Position numbers and translations under genes: made by a program. From Pseudomonas sp. R4-35-07 (GTDB lineage: Bacteria > Pseudomonadota > Gammaproteobacteria > Pseudomonadales > Pseudomonadaceae): 64,000 nucleotides of DNA. Where the stretch lies: the NCBI RefSeq assembly GCF_003852235.1, contig NZ_CP027732.1:2046001-2110000 (forward strand), given 5' to 3'. Under the pieces are notes generated by a model, which saw only the letters and a list, made by a program, of their open reading frames with translations, made no database searches and had not been told where the DNA came from. Shown one piece after another: positions 47,032-55,759 of the stretch (positions within the stretch are counted from its first letter, which is position 1; each line of letters starts with the position of its first letter).

Positions 47032-47925
47032 ATGTTCGACTGGAATGACCTGCGGTTTTTTCTCGAGTTGCAGCGCAGCGGCCGTTTGCTCACCGCCGCG
47101 CAACGTTTGAAAACCACGCACGCCACGGTGGCCCGGCACATCGAGGCCATTGAAAAAAGCCTCGGCACCGTGCTGTTCGTGCAGCACGCCCAGGGTTATG
47201 AGCTGACGCCGGCCGGCGAAGCCCTGCTCAAACATGCCGAAGCCATGGAAAACGTGGCCCTGCTGGCGGAAGACGAACTTACCCATTCTGCAGCGCCCCT
47301 GGGCAAGATTCGTCTCGGGGTGGCGGAGGGCCTGGGGGTGATGTTCCTCGCCAGTCGCATGGGTGGCCTGTTTGAACGGTATCCCGGCTTGGAAGTGGAA
47401 TTGGTCGCGGTGCCGCGCTTTGTCAGCATCCTCAACCGCGAAGCGGAAATCAGCATTCATCTGGAACGCCCCAGCGTCGATCAGTTGGTCACCCGCAAAC
47501 TCACCGATTACCGCCTGGCGCTGTATGCCAGCCGCGCTTATCTGGAGCGTCATCCGCCGATTGAAAAACGCGAAGACCTCGCGGCTCATTCATGGATCGA
47601 TTATGTCGATGATCTGCTGTTCAGCCAGGAACTGAAATTTCTCAGCAGCTTCTGTCGCAACCCCAAGGTGGTCTTCCACAGCACCAGCGTGATTGCGCAA
47701 CACCAGGCCGCGCGGTCGGGCTTGGGCATTGCGGTATTACCCTGTTTCATGGCAGCGGGCGATGCGGACCTGGTGCCGTTGTTGCCGGGGGAGAGCATCC
47801 AGCGCAGCTATTGGATCAGCTCGCGTCGGGAGTTGCACAAGTCGGTGCGGTTGCGGGTGTTGTGGGATTACGTGGTGGAGTTGTGCGCGCGCGAGCAGAA
47901 ACTGTTGCTGGGTGAAGCTGACTGA
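47032..47925 (+). CDS. LysR-type transcriptional regulator
   Basis: 297 residues, ATG 47032 preceded by GGAGG. The helix-turn-helix is MFDWNDLRFFLELQRSGRLL ... TTHATVARHIEAIEKSLG, followed by a periplasmic-binding-like domain. The DWNDLRFF start is typical of the large subgroup near AaeR/PtxR-like regulators. Divergent from the GMC oxidoreductase and so probably its regulator. Confidence 0.87.
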   Translation: MFDWNDLRFFLELQRSGRLLTAAQRLKTTHATVARHIEAIEKSLGTVLFVQHAQGYELTPAGEALLKHAEAMENVALLAEDELTHSAAPLGKIRLGVAEGLGVMFLASRMGGLFERYPGLEVELVAVPRFVSILNREAEISIHLERPSVDQLVTRKLTDYRLALYASRAYLERHPPIEKREDLAAHSWIDYVDDLLFSQELKFLSSFCRNPKVVFHSTSVIAQHQAARSGLGIAVLPCFMAAGDADLVPLLPGESIQRSYWISSRRELHKSVRLRVLWDYVVELCAREQKLLLGEAD

Positions 47926-47942
47926 CGAAACCGAATCAACAC

Positions 47943-48033
47943 TGTGGGAGGGGGCTTGCTCCCGATGGCGGTGTATCAGTCAGCAAATTCGAAGCTGACC
48001 CACCGCTATCGGGAGCAAGCCCCCTCCCACATT
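47943..48033. repeat. REPIN (TGTGGGAGGGGGCTTGCTCCC type)
   Basis: Paired inverted REPs after the LysR gene and before the convergent glutamine-synthetase-like gene. Confidence 0.85.
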
Positions 48034-48072
48034 GGATTTGGGCAGGGGCTTAACTTGGGGCGGGGCCTTTTT

Positions 48073-49419
48073 TTAAAGAAACCAGCGATATTCCCGCGCA
48101 GAAATCTCCTGCTGGAACGCCAGATGATCCTGGCGTTTGTTCTCGCAATACACATCGACGAATTCCGCGCCCAGCTTGTCGCGCACCACCGACTGATGTT
48201 GCATGGCGCGCACGGCGTCGAGCATGTCCACGGGGAAGTCGGTGCCACTGCTGCGGTCTTCGTTCAGCGGCGCGATGGGCTCCTGCCTGGTTTCAAGGCC
48301 ATGCTCCAAACCGGCGAGGATCGCCGCCAGCACCAGGTATGGGTTGGCGTCGGCGCTGGCCAGGCGATGCTCGATTCGCAGGTTGCGTGGGTCGGACTCG
48401 GGGATGCGCACGCACGCATCACGGTCTTCGAAGCCCCAGCTGGCGCGGGTAGCGGCGTTGACCGTACCGCCGAGGCGGCGGAACGCGTTGTGGTTGGGCG
48501 AGAAGATCGGCATGCAGTGGGGCAGCAACGCCAGGCAACCGGCCACGGCGTGGCGCAGCGGTTGCTGCTGGTGCGCCGCCAGCACGTTATTGCCCGCGCC
48601 GTCATACAGGCTGACATGCACATGCATGCCGCTGCCGGGAAACTGCAGGTAAGGCTTGGCCATGAAGCTGGCGCGGTAACCATGTTTGAGCGCCACGCCA
48701 CGCGTGCTGCGGCAGAACAGGGCGGCCCAGTCGGCGGCGCGCAGGCCGTCATCGCAATGGCCAAAATTGATTTCGAATTGGCCCGGGCCGATCTCGGCGG
48801 TGATCACCGTGATATCGATGCCCTGGGCCTTGGAGGTTTGTGCCATGTCGTCCAACACGTCGCTGAAGCGTGACAGCCGCTCTATATGCAGGGTGGGCTG
48901 GTCATCGGCCTCGTCGCTCAGCGGGTCGCGGGCGAATTGCGGCAGGCCGTTGTCGAGCTTTTTGTCGAACAGGTAGAACTCCAGCTCAAACGCCACCACC
49001 GGGTGAATGCCCTTGTGATGCAGGCGCTCCAGCACCTTGGCCAACACTTCGCGGGGTTCGAATTCGATGGGCGCTTCGGTGCCGTCGGAAGTGATCAGCA
49101 TCTGCCCCAGCGGCTGCGACTCCCAGCTCACCGGCTTCAGCGTACCCGGCACCAGGCGCCGATTGGCGTCCGGGTCACCGTCGTTGAAGCAGTAGTCGCC
49201 GATCTTGAACAGCCCGCCTTGTGCCCCCAGCAACACGGCGTTCTGCGGCAGCTTCAACGGGCTGCCGGCGGCGACTTTTTCAAGCATCTCCACCGGGTAG
49301 CGCTTGCCGTAGAAATGCCCCGGAATGTCCAGGGCGATCAGGTCGACGTAGCGCACCTCGGGATGGTTCTGGCGGAAGGTCCGTACTTCGGCCAGCAAGG
49401 TTGCAGATGGGCTTTTCAC
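48073..49419 (-). CDS. Glutamine synthetase family protein, gamma-glutamylpolyamine synthetase-like
   Basis: 448 residues of the GS fold: LDIPGHFYGKRYPVEM near the start, ATP/metal residues in FELEFYLF, ITAEIGPGQFEINFGH and PGSGMHVHVSLYD, and the arginine-rich NLRIEHRLASADANPYL. It matches PuuA/Spu-type enzymes that glutamylate putrescine or other amines rather than ammonia-using GlnA. A GTG start at 49419 has AGGAG eight bases upstream. The PuuR-like gene precedes it by 11 bases, which supports an amine-catabolic role. Confidence 0.87.
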   Translation of the reverse strand: MKSPSATLLAEVRTFRQNHPEVRYVDLIALDIPGHFYGKRYPVEMLEKVAAGSPLKLPQNAVLLGAQGGLFKIGDYCFNDGDPDANRRLVPGTLKPVSWESQPLGQMLITSDGTEAPIEFEPREVLAKVLERLHHKGIHPVVAFELEFYLFDKKLDNGLPQFARDPLSDEADDQPTLHIERLSRFSDVLDDMAQTSKAQGIDITVITAEIGPGQFEINFGHCDDGLRAADWAALFCRSTRGVALKHGYRASFMAKPYLQFPGSGMHVHVSLYDGAGNNVLAAHQQQPLRHAVAGCLALLPHCMPIFSPNHNAFRRLGGTVNAATRASWGFEDRDACVRIPESDPRNLRIEHRLASADANPYLVLAAILAGLEHGLETRQEPIAPLNEDRSSGTDFPVDMLDAVRAMQHQSVVRDKLGAEFVDVYCENKRQDHLAFQQEISAREYRWFL

Positions 49420-49430
49420 GGGTGCAGCTC

Positions 49431-49988
49431 CTAGTTGTAAACCCACAGCACGCGGGCGGGCAGGTCAGTCAGGTTGGCATAGCGGCAGTGGGCGAAACTG
49501 GCCAGATGAAAGCTGTCGCCAGGGCCAAGGGTGACCGCATCGGCCTCGCCTTCAACCCACAGCGTCAACTCACCCTCCAGCACAAAGCCGGCCTGTTCGG
49601 CACGGTCGCTCATGGCCTGCTCACCACTGTTGGCGCCGGGTGCCAACAGGCTGTCGAGCATCGAAAACGCACCGTTCATGCTCGGCGAGACGAGGATGTC
49701 GGTGATGCCATTGGCGTAATACAGCGTGCGCCGCTCGTTGGGCCGCGTGACCCAGTCCACCGCCTTGGGTTTAAGCAGGCTGTAGAAGTAAGTGGTAGGC
49801 ACGTCGAGGGCGTGGCTGATGGCGGTCAGGTCGGCCACGGTCGGGCGCGACAAGCCACGTTCCACTTGGGACAGGAAACCCACCGAACGTTGGATCTTGT
49901 GCGCCAATTGCGCCAGGGTGAGTTTCTTGTGCTTGCGCAGGTCGTGGATCAGGGCGGCGAGGGTGGCGAGTTCATCTTGAGGTGTCAT
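49431..49988 (-). CDS. XRE-family regulator with cupin domain, PuuR-like
   Basis: 185 residues: N-terminal helix-turn-helix (about 10-65; KLTLAQLAHKIQRSVGFLSQ) and C-terminal cupin (about 105-180; VLEGELTLWVEGE, LGPGDSFHLASF). This architecture is that of PuuR, the repressor of polyamine catabolism. It lies in front of the GS-like gene, in the same operon. ATG at 49988 is taken; 50012 is possible. A palindrome over the start region (49986-50013) fits autorepression. Confidence 0.87.
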   Translation of the reverse strand: MTPQDELATLAALIHDLRKHKKLTLAQLAHKIQRSVGFLSQVERGLSRPTVADLTAISHALDVPTTYFYSLLKPKAVDWVTRPNERRTLYYANGITDILVSPSMNGAFSMLDSLLAPGANSGEQAMSDRAEQAGFVLEGELTLWVEGEADAVTLGPGDSFHLASFAHCRYANLTDLPARVLWVYN

Positions 49989-50013
49989 GAAATTTAATTC
50001 GAATAATTTCATG
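49986..50013. promoter_or_regulatory. Palindromic operator candidate for the PuuR-like regulator
   Basis: Nine-base arms CATGAAATT and AATTTCATG, with a central ATTCGAAT palindrome; a further TTAATTTCATG half-site lies at about 50028-50038. Confidence 0.45.
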
Positions 50014-50152
50014 AAAAATTACAGGATTAATTTCATGGGGGCAATGGGTGTGGAGATTCTTAGTGGCGAGCACCGGATGAGGTTTTGACCTGAATGTTTT
50101 CACGCCCCTGCGGTCGGAACCTGGGTACGCACTCAAAATTGAAGGAGCACCC

Positions 50153-50461
50153 ATGAAGTCCAGATCCCTCGTTGCCTGTGTTCTCGTTGTGGCAGGCCTG
50201 TCTACCGCCAGTTTTGTGGTGCAGGCCGGCGATACGCCCCAGGAGACCGTGCAGCCTTCCAACATCAATACCCGTGATTTGAAGGAAGGTGACCGCGCCC
50301 CGGATATCCTCATGCGTAAGGAGTCGGCCCTCAGCGACTGGAAAAAACGTGGCCTCAAGCAGCCCGAGGAAGAGAGCCAGTGGGCGCGGGTCGGCGATAA
50401 ATATGTGCTGCTCAAGACCACCAACGGCACCATTCTTGAGATCACACCGGTCAAGAAATAA
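50153..50461 (+). CDS. RcnB family periplasmic protein
   Basis: 102 residues with a signal peptide (MKSRSLVACVLVVAGLSTAS, cleavage near VQA/GD) and the RcnB pattern near the C-terminus (WARVGDKYVLLKTTNGTILEI). E. coli RcnB is a periplasmic protein modulating nickel/cobalt efflux; no rcnA is adjacent. GAAGGAG precedes the ATG. Confidence 0.8.
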   Translation: MKSRSLVACVLVVAGLSTASFVVQAGDTPQETVQPSNINTRDLKEGDRAPDILMRKESALSDWKKRGLKQPEEESQWARVGDKYVLLKTTNGTILEITPVKK

Positions 50462-50550
50462 TCCTGCCGCACCACCTGCTCGTTTCACCTTTCTTGCGTT
50501 AAGGTAACCGACCGCAATGGTCGCGTTATCTTCAAAGAAAAGAGAGCAGG

Positions 50551-51744
50551 ATGCTTGCCACCATCAAAAACTACCCCCGCACGGTGAATCTGTTGCTGTC
50601 CGCCACGTTGCTGCTGACGTTGGCCAAGGCGATCACCTTTCCGTACCTGGTGATCTACCTCACCCGCCACTTTGCCCTCGACATCAGCCAGGTCGGCCTG
50701 GTGATCGGCAGTTCGCTGATTGTCGGCTCGTTGCTCAGCGTCTATGGCGGGTTCCTTGTCGATCGCGTCAACAGTTACCGTTTGCTGCTCGGTTTGAGCC
50801 TGGTGTTTGTGCTGGGTTTTATCGGTACGGTTGTGGCGCAGGATATCTGGGCGTTCTACAGCTGCCTGATCCTGATCAACCTGGCCTATGCGGTCATCGA
50901 TATCGCGATCAAGGCCGGCTTCGCCAGCTTGCTGCCCGAGGATGGGCGCAGCGAAGTGTTCTCGATCAAATATACATTGACCAATATCGGCTACGCGGTG
51001 GGGCCGTTTTTTGGCGCGATGGTGGCGACGCTGGATATCAGCCTGCCGTTTATACTGTCGGCGCTGTTGGGCGTGGGATTTTTCCTGCTGTACTGGCGTT
51101 TGGGCGACCGCACATTGACCTCCGTCGACGCCACGCAAAAACCGGTGCCGTTCCTCGCCGTAGGCCGGGTGCTGCTCAGGGATCGCCGCTTGGTGTGCTT
51201 CACCCTCGGTGGCCTGCTCAGTGCGGTGGTATTCGGCCAATTTACGGCCTACCTATCGCAATACCTGGTGACTACCACCACTGCCGAATATACCTACACT
51301 GTAATCAGCGCCGTGCTCACCACCAACGCCGTGCTGGTGATTGCCTTGCAGTACCTGATTGGCCGGCGCATCTCGCACCGTTACCTGAGTCAATGGCTGA
51401 TCGCGGGTTTAGGCATGTTCATGCTGGGGCTGATTGGCTTTGCGTTGGCCACCAGCGTGGTCTGGTGGGTGGTCGCGATGGCGGTGTTTACCTTGGGGGA
51501 AATCATCGTGTTCCCGGCCGAGTACATGTTTATCGACCGAATTGCGCCTGCCGCCCTGCGCGGCATGTATTACGGCGCGCAGAACCTGTCCAATCTCGGC
51601 GCCGCCTTGGGGCCGGTTTTATGCGGGATGGTGCTGGCCAGCCTGCCGGCGCATTACATGTTTTATATGCTCGGAATGTTTATTGTCGGCGGCGGGGTGT
51701 TCTATTTCATTGGGGCGAAGATGAAGGCAAGTCATCCAGCGTGA
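50551..51744 (+). CDS. MFS transporter
   Basis: 397-residue inner-membrane protein with 12 helices and the signature GGFLVDRVNSYRLLL after helix 2, and GVVVRR-type loops reduced. The sequence LAKAITFPYLVIYLTRHFAL and RGMYYGAQNLSNLGAALGP resemble the YdeE/MdtH group of drug or peptide exporters. Substrate unknown. The 3' end overlaps the convergent DUF1652 gene by 38 bases. Confidence 0.82.
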   Translation: MLATIKNYPRTVNLLLSATLLLTLAKAITFPYLVIYLTRHFALDISQVGLVIGSSLIVGSLLSVYGGFLVDRVNSYRLLLGLSLVFVLGFIGTVVAQDIWAFYSCLILINLAYAVIDIAIKAGFASLLPEDGRSEVFSIKYTLTNIGYAVGPFFGAMVATLDISLPFILSALLGVGFFLLYWRLGDRTLTSVDATQKPVPFLAVGRVLLRDRRLVCFTLGGLLSAVVFGQFTAYLSQYLVTTTTAEYTYTVISAVLTTNAVLVIALQYLIGRRISHRYLSQWLIAGLGMFMLGLIGFALATSVVWWVVAMAVFTLGEIIVFPAEYMFIDRIAPAALRGMYYGAQNLSNLGAALGPVLCGMVLASLPAHYMFYMLGMFIVGGGVFYFIGAKMKASHPA

Positions 51745-51979
51745 GCTTGCCGACGTTGTTGCTTTGCAGCTCATAGCGCAATTCATCCACCATTTTCGCC
51801 ACTTCCTCCGGGGTCTGCAGCCGTTTGGTGCTGATCCCGGTGACCACCAGGTCGACCCGTCCGGTTTCGGCGTCGAATACCTTGAGGGTCAAGGATGCGT
51901 CCCGGCACAGGGTGAATTCGCAGGTCAGCGGCGACAAGCCTTCTTCGATGCAATTTCGCAGTTGAGAGAGGGTAAACAT
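51707..51979 (-). CDS. DUF1652 domain-containing protein
   Basis: 90 residues matching DUF1652, a small family frequent in Pseudomonas: FTLSQLRNCIEEGLSPLTCE, VTGISTKRLQTPEEVAKMVDELR. Cytoplasmic, function unknown. The last 38 bases overlap the end of the opposite MFS gene. AAGGAACC lies at the ATG. Confidence 0.82.
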   Translation of the reverse strand: MFTLSQLRNCIEEGLSPLTCEFTLCRDASLTLKVFDAETGRVDLVVTGISTKRLQTPEEVAKMVDELRYELQSNNVGKLTLDDLPSSSPQ

Positions 51980-52081
51980 GCAGGTTCCTTCAAGGCACAG
52001 AGACGATGCCTTAAAGGTTATTGATTAGCCTGCTGCCTCATAAGGCGAATTAGCACTAGCTGCACTAGTGCATTTGCACTC

Positions 52082-53578
52082 TTAACGCTTGTTCTTTATC
52101 CGTACTTCACCGGCAAACAGCCCGCGTTCGCGGGCCCAGACGATGGCCGTACTGCGGCTGTGCACGCCCAGCTTGGAGTACACCGTCGCCACGTGGTTGC
52201 GCACGGTGTTGGGTGCCAGCTTCAGGCGCGAGGCGATCTCCTTGTCGGCCAGGCCCTCGCAGATCAACCCCAACACGTCGCGCTCACGGGCGGTGAGGTC
52301 GGTGAAGGAAACGTTCGGCAGGTTAGGGCTGTTGACGCTTTTGGCATTGGCGAGTTTTTCGATCAGGGTCTGGCTGAACCAGGACGCGTCCTGCATGACT
52401 TCCTCGATGGCCGCCACCAGTTCCAGCTCCGAGCGTTTACGTTCGGTGATGTTCATGAATACCAGCAGGTAGCACGGCATGTCCTGGATGATCACGGTGT
52501 CGGCAGACACCACGCAGTCGATCACTTCATCGCCTTTCTTGCGCACCTTGAGGTCATGACCTTCCAGGTTTCCGGCTTTCTCCAGGGTCGCGAACAACTG
52601 GGCGCCGGCCTGGGGGCTGTCGATGAAGTCGATGTCTTCGATGGATTTGCCGATCAGTTCTTCACTGATATAGCCGGTGATACTCATGAACGCTTCGTTG
52701 ATATCCACCACCTGGCGATTGGCGGCGTTGCACACCAGGGTTGGCACGGGCGTCAGGCGGAAGGACTTGGCGAAGCGTTCTTCACTCTGGCGCAGGGCAA
52801 TTTCCGCTTTGCGTCGCGGCTCCAGGTCCATGAACGAAAACAGCATGCAGTCCTCTTCGTTCATGTCCAGGGGCTGGCCGGCGACAATCACCAGCTTGCT
52901 GCCGCCTTCGGGCAGTCGCAGCTCTGCCTGCATCTGTGGAATGGTCGAGCCTTGCCCCAGCCGCTCAATGGCCAAGTCCTTGCGTTCGGCCTGTTCGAGC
53001 ACGTCCAGTTCATACACGGATTTACCGATGACCTGGTCGCGGTTGTAGCCGGTCATCTCCAGGAAGCCCTGATTGACCTTGATGTAGCGCAGGTCGCTGA
53101 GGCGGCAGATCACGGCGGGCGCGGGGTTGGCGTTGAAGGTTTTCTCGAAACGCTGCTCGGCGCTCGCCCATTCGGTGGCGTCACTGAGGATCAGCACCAA
53201 CAGTTCCGGCTCGCCGTGCGAGTCGGTAATCACCAGGCTGCGCAGGCGGTGAACCCAGGTCTTTTCTTCATCGGCCGTAGGAATGACCTCCACGATCACG
53301 TCGCTGAACTCATCACCCGCCGCCGCGCGGGCCAGGGGGTAGTTATCCAACTGCAACGGGTGGTAATTGCGATAACGCAAGGTGAAGCGCTCGGCGTATT
53401 CCTGCCCGTTGGCGCCCAGCCCCATGACGTCGGTGACGCCGTGCATGGTCAATGCGGCTTCGTTGGCCCAGAGAATGGTCTGGTCGACCTCGGCCAGGAT
53501 CACGCCGTCGGACAACCCGGAGATGATTTGCTGCAGTTGGCGGCGGTTGGTTTCTTTGGCAAGAACATCCTGTGTCAT
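52082..53578 (-). CDS. PAS-containing LuxR-family transcriptional regulator
   Basis: 498 residues: three PAS domains in series (about 20-140, 145-260 and 270-400; NANPAPAVICRLSDLRYIKV, RLTPVPTLVCNAANRQVVDI) and a C-terminal LuxR helix-turn-helix (LTARERDVLGLICEGLADKE, LAPNTVRNHVATVYSKLG). There is no kinase or receiver, so it senses a signal directly through PAS and binds DNA. Start at 53578 (MTQDVLAKETNRRQL); 53602 possible. Target genes unknown. Confidence 0.85.
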   Translation of the reverse strand: MTQDVLAKETNRRQLQQIISGLSDGVILAEVDQTILWANEAALTMHGVTDVMGLGANGQEYAERFTLRYRNYHPLQLDNYPLARAAAGDEFSDVIVEVIPTADEEKTWVHRLRSLVITDSHGEPELLVLILSDATEWASAEQRFEKTFNANPAPAVICRLSDLRYIKVNQGFLEMTGYNRDQVIGKSVYELDVLEQAERKDLAIERLGQGSTIPQMQAELRLPEGGSKLVIVAGQPLDMNEEDCMLFSFMDLEPRRKAEIALRQSEERFAKSFRLTPVPTLVCNAANRQVVDINEAFMSITGYISEELIGKSIEDIDFIDSPQAGAQLFATLEKAGNLEGHDLKVRKKGDEVIDCVVSADTVIIQDMPCYLLVFMNITERKRSELELVAAIEEVMQDASWFSQTLIEKLANAKSVNSPNLPNVSFTDLTARERDVLGLICEGLADKEIASRLKLAPNTVRNHVATVYSKLGVHSRSTAIVWARERGLFAGEVRIKNKR

Positions 53579-53792
53579 AGGTTCTCCAAGGTGTGGACGC
53601 ATGGGTTTTACGACATCCCCGGTTCAGGATAGTGCAGAGAAGTTGACTGAGTGGGAGTGCGAATGGACCAGGCAGGGTAGTGCATATGGGCCCCATCGCG
53701 TGCCATTGGCTTGATATGGTTTGCAGTAAGGACGCCGCCTGTATGAGTGCGTAAAATGCCGGGATTTTACGCGTTTCACGCAAGGGTGCCCT

Positions 53793-54413
53793 TTGAGCGC
53801 AAGCAAAACCGTCGGACTGTTACTACTCTCTTCCCTGCTGGCGGCGTGCGGCACCTCGCCGCCACGCACGGCCAATGATATCTGCGGCATCTTTCGCGAA
53901 AAGGATGACTGGTACGACGCGGCCAAGGTCACGCAAAAACGCTGGGGTGTGCCGATCCAGGTGCCCTTCGCGATCATGTATCAGGAGTCGGGCTTTCGCT
54001 ACGACGCCAAGACGCCGCGTAAATACCTGTTGTGGATCATCCCCTGGGGGCGCGTGTCCACCGCTTCCGGCTATGCTCAGGCCAAGGACGAAGTGTGGAA
54101 TGACTACCGCAAAAGCACCGGCCGCAGCGGCGCCGATCGCGAGGATTTCGACGACGCCATCGACTTTATCGGTTGGTACATGGACAAGACCTACACCATC
54201 AATGGCGTCTACAAGTACGACGCCTACGGCCAATACCTGAACTACCACGAAGGCTGGGGTGGTTATCGTCAGCGCACCTATGCCAGCAAAGCCTGGCTAC
54301 TGCCGGTGGCGAGCAAGGTGCAGGCCCGTTCGCAGATGTATGCGCGGCAATATGCCGGGTGCAAGGATGAATTGGGGCGGGGGTTTTGGAGCCGGTTCTG
54401 GCATTGGTTATAA
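53793..54413 (+). CDS. Lipoprotein with lytic-transglycosylase-like domain
   Basis: 206 residues: lipobox LLAAC (Cys about 19), then a soluble-transglycosylase-like fold with the catalytic glutamate in IMYQESGFRYDA and the YGYAQ-type block ASGYAQAKDEVW. Probably cleaves or binds peptidoglycan from the membrane. TTG start at 53793 with AAGGGTG upstream; no ATG option gives a signal peptide. Confidence 0.78.
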   Translation: MSASKTVGLLLLSSLLAACGTSPPRTANDICGIFREKDDWYDAAKVTQKRWGVPIQVPFAIMYQESGFRYDAKTPRKYLLWIIPWGRVSTASGYAQAKDEVWNDYRKSTGRSGADREDFDDAIDFIGWYMDKTYTINGVYKYDAYGQYLNYHEGWGGYRQRTYASKAWLLPVASKVQARSQMYARQYAGCKDELGRGFWSRFWHWL

Positions 54414-54444
54414 ATGCCGATTGCGGGAGGCATGCAGATCGAAA

Positions 54445-54534
54445 TGTGGGAGGGGGCTTGCCCCCGATAGCAGGGTGTCAGTCAATGATGGAGTGACTGA
54501 TGCACCGCTATCGGGAGCAAGCCCCCTCCCACAT
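54445..54534. repeat. REPIN (TGTGGGAGGGGGCTTGCCCCC type)
   Basis: Paired inverted REPs with a 40-base centre between the lipoprotein and FKBP genes. Confidence 0.85.
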
Positions 54535-54616
54535 TTGGATCGCGTGTTCATGACACTTGCCAAACCCACCCGGTTCTGGGAAAACCGCAGCCTTTCACGC
54601 ATTCAATGAGAACCCC

Positions 54617-54961
54617 ATGAGCAACGACGAATTGCAGATCACCGACACCCGCGTGGGCGCAGGCAAAACCGTGGTCAAGGGCGCGCTGATCACCACTCAA
54701 TACACCGGCACCCTGGAAGACGGCACGGTGTTCGATTCGTCTTGGGAGCGGGGCAAACCGTTTCAGTGCGTGATTGGTACAGGTCGCGTGATCAAGGGTT
54801 GGGACCAGGGATTGATGGGCATGCAGGTTGGCGGTATACGCACGTTGTATGTACCGGCGCACCTGGCCTATGGCGAACGCTCGATGGGTGCGCATATCAA
54901 GCCAAACAGCAACCTGCGTTTCGAGATTGAATTGCTGGAAGTGCTGACGCGGGATGATTGA
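54617..54961 (+). CDS. FKBP-type peptidyl-prolyl cis-trans isomerase
   Basis: 114-residue single-domain FKBP: YTGTLEDGTVFDSSWERGKP, VIGTGRVIKGWDQGLMGMQVG, ERSMGAHIKPNSNLRFEIEL. These are the conserved active-site residues of small cytoplasmic FKBPs. It assists protein folding. ATG at 54617 chosen because it starts at the domain; the frame to 54557 reads through the REP. The stop overlaps a possible TTG of the GNAT gene. Confidence 0.9.
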   Translation: MSNDELQITDTRVGAGKTVVKGALITTQYTGTLEDGTVFDSSWERGKPFQCVIGTGRVIKGWDQGLMGMQVGGIRTLYVPAHLAYGERSMGAHIKPNSNLRFEIELLEVLTRDD

Positions 54962-54981
54962 AAGGATTGAAAGGATTGAAT
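54953..54981 (+). repeat. Three near-identical GATTGAAAG units before the GNAT start
   Basis: GATTGAAAGGATTGAAAGGA then TTGAATATG: each unit carries an AAAGGA ribosome site and a TTG, so the spacing of site and start repeats. Confidence 0.6.
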
Positions 54982-55581
54982 ATGGACGTTGATCCACATG
55001 TGTTGCCCAGGTGCACCCTCGAAGGCATTCGGGTGGTTGAGCTACTTGGTTGTGACGAGGCTGAGCTGCAAGATTTTTTTGAACAAGCGCCGGATTACTT
55101 CAAGGCGGTTAACGGCGAACCCGCTACCCCGATTGAGGCTCGGGAAGAGCTAAACGGCCAATTGCTCGCAGGCTGGCATTGCAGCCGTATGTACTGGCTG
55201 GGTTACCGCGACGCGCAAAACCAATTGGTCGCCGTGGTGAATATTGCCGCAGATTTGCTTGCCGTCGGAGTGTGGCATATCGGATTGTTGATGGTGCATA
55301 CACGTTGGCATAGCAGTGGGCTGGCGCAGCGGCTGCACGCGGACCTCCAGGCATGGGCGGTGGGGAAGGGTGCCCACTGGCTGCGGTTGACGGTTGTGGT
55401 TGGCAATACCAAGGCCGAGCGTTTTTGGCCCAGGCTGGGGTATGTGACGGTGCGCATTCGAGAGGGAATTGCAATGGGGCGGCAGGTGAATAGGGTGCTG
55501 ATTCAGGTCAAGCCGATTGCCGAAAAGGGTATTGATGCCTATCTGGCCTTGGTCGAGCGCGATCGTCCCGGTGCTCCTTAG
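54982..55581 (+). CDS. GNAT family N-acetyltransferase
   Basis: 199 residues with the acetyl-CoA domain: AVVNIAADLLAVGVWHIGLL, VHTRWHSSGLAQRLHADLQAW (the A-motif analogue) and VVGNTKAERFWPRLGY. Acceptor unknown. ATG at 54982 has AAAGGA seven bases upstream. In-frame TTG codons from 54958 could give up to eight extra residues. Confidence 0.82.
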   Translation: MDVDPHVLPRCTLEGIRVVELLGCDEAELQDFFEQAPDYFKAVNGEPATPIEAREELNGQLLAGWHCSRMYWLGYRDAQNQLVAVVNIAADLLAVGVWHIGLLMVHTRWHSSGLAQRLHADLQAWAVGKGAHWLRLTVVVGNTKAERFWPRLGYVTVRIREGIAMGRQVNRVLIQVKPIAEKGIDAYLALVERDRPGAP

Positions 55582-55603
55582 CCTGGAACTTACACCGAGC
55601 CCA

Positions 55604-55691
55604 TGTTGTGGGCTTGCCTGCGAATGCAGAGTGTCAGGCATGAATTAGTAGCTGACACACTGCCATCGGGAGCAAGCCCCCTCCCACATTG
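55604..55691. repeat. REPIN, left half degenerate
   Basis: The right REP is canonical (CTGCCATCGGGAGCAAGCCC and onward); the left (GTTGTGGGCTTGCCTGCGAA) is decayed. Confidence 0.65.
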
Positions 55692-55759
55692 CTCATTGGT
55701 GTGGTCGAGAAAGGGGTTCCTGAACCCATCCTGAAGAAATTTCTTATTCATCATGTGGA

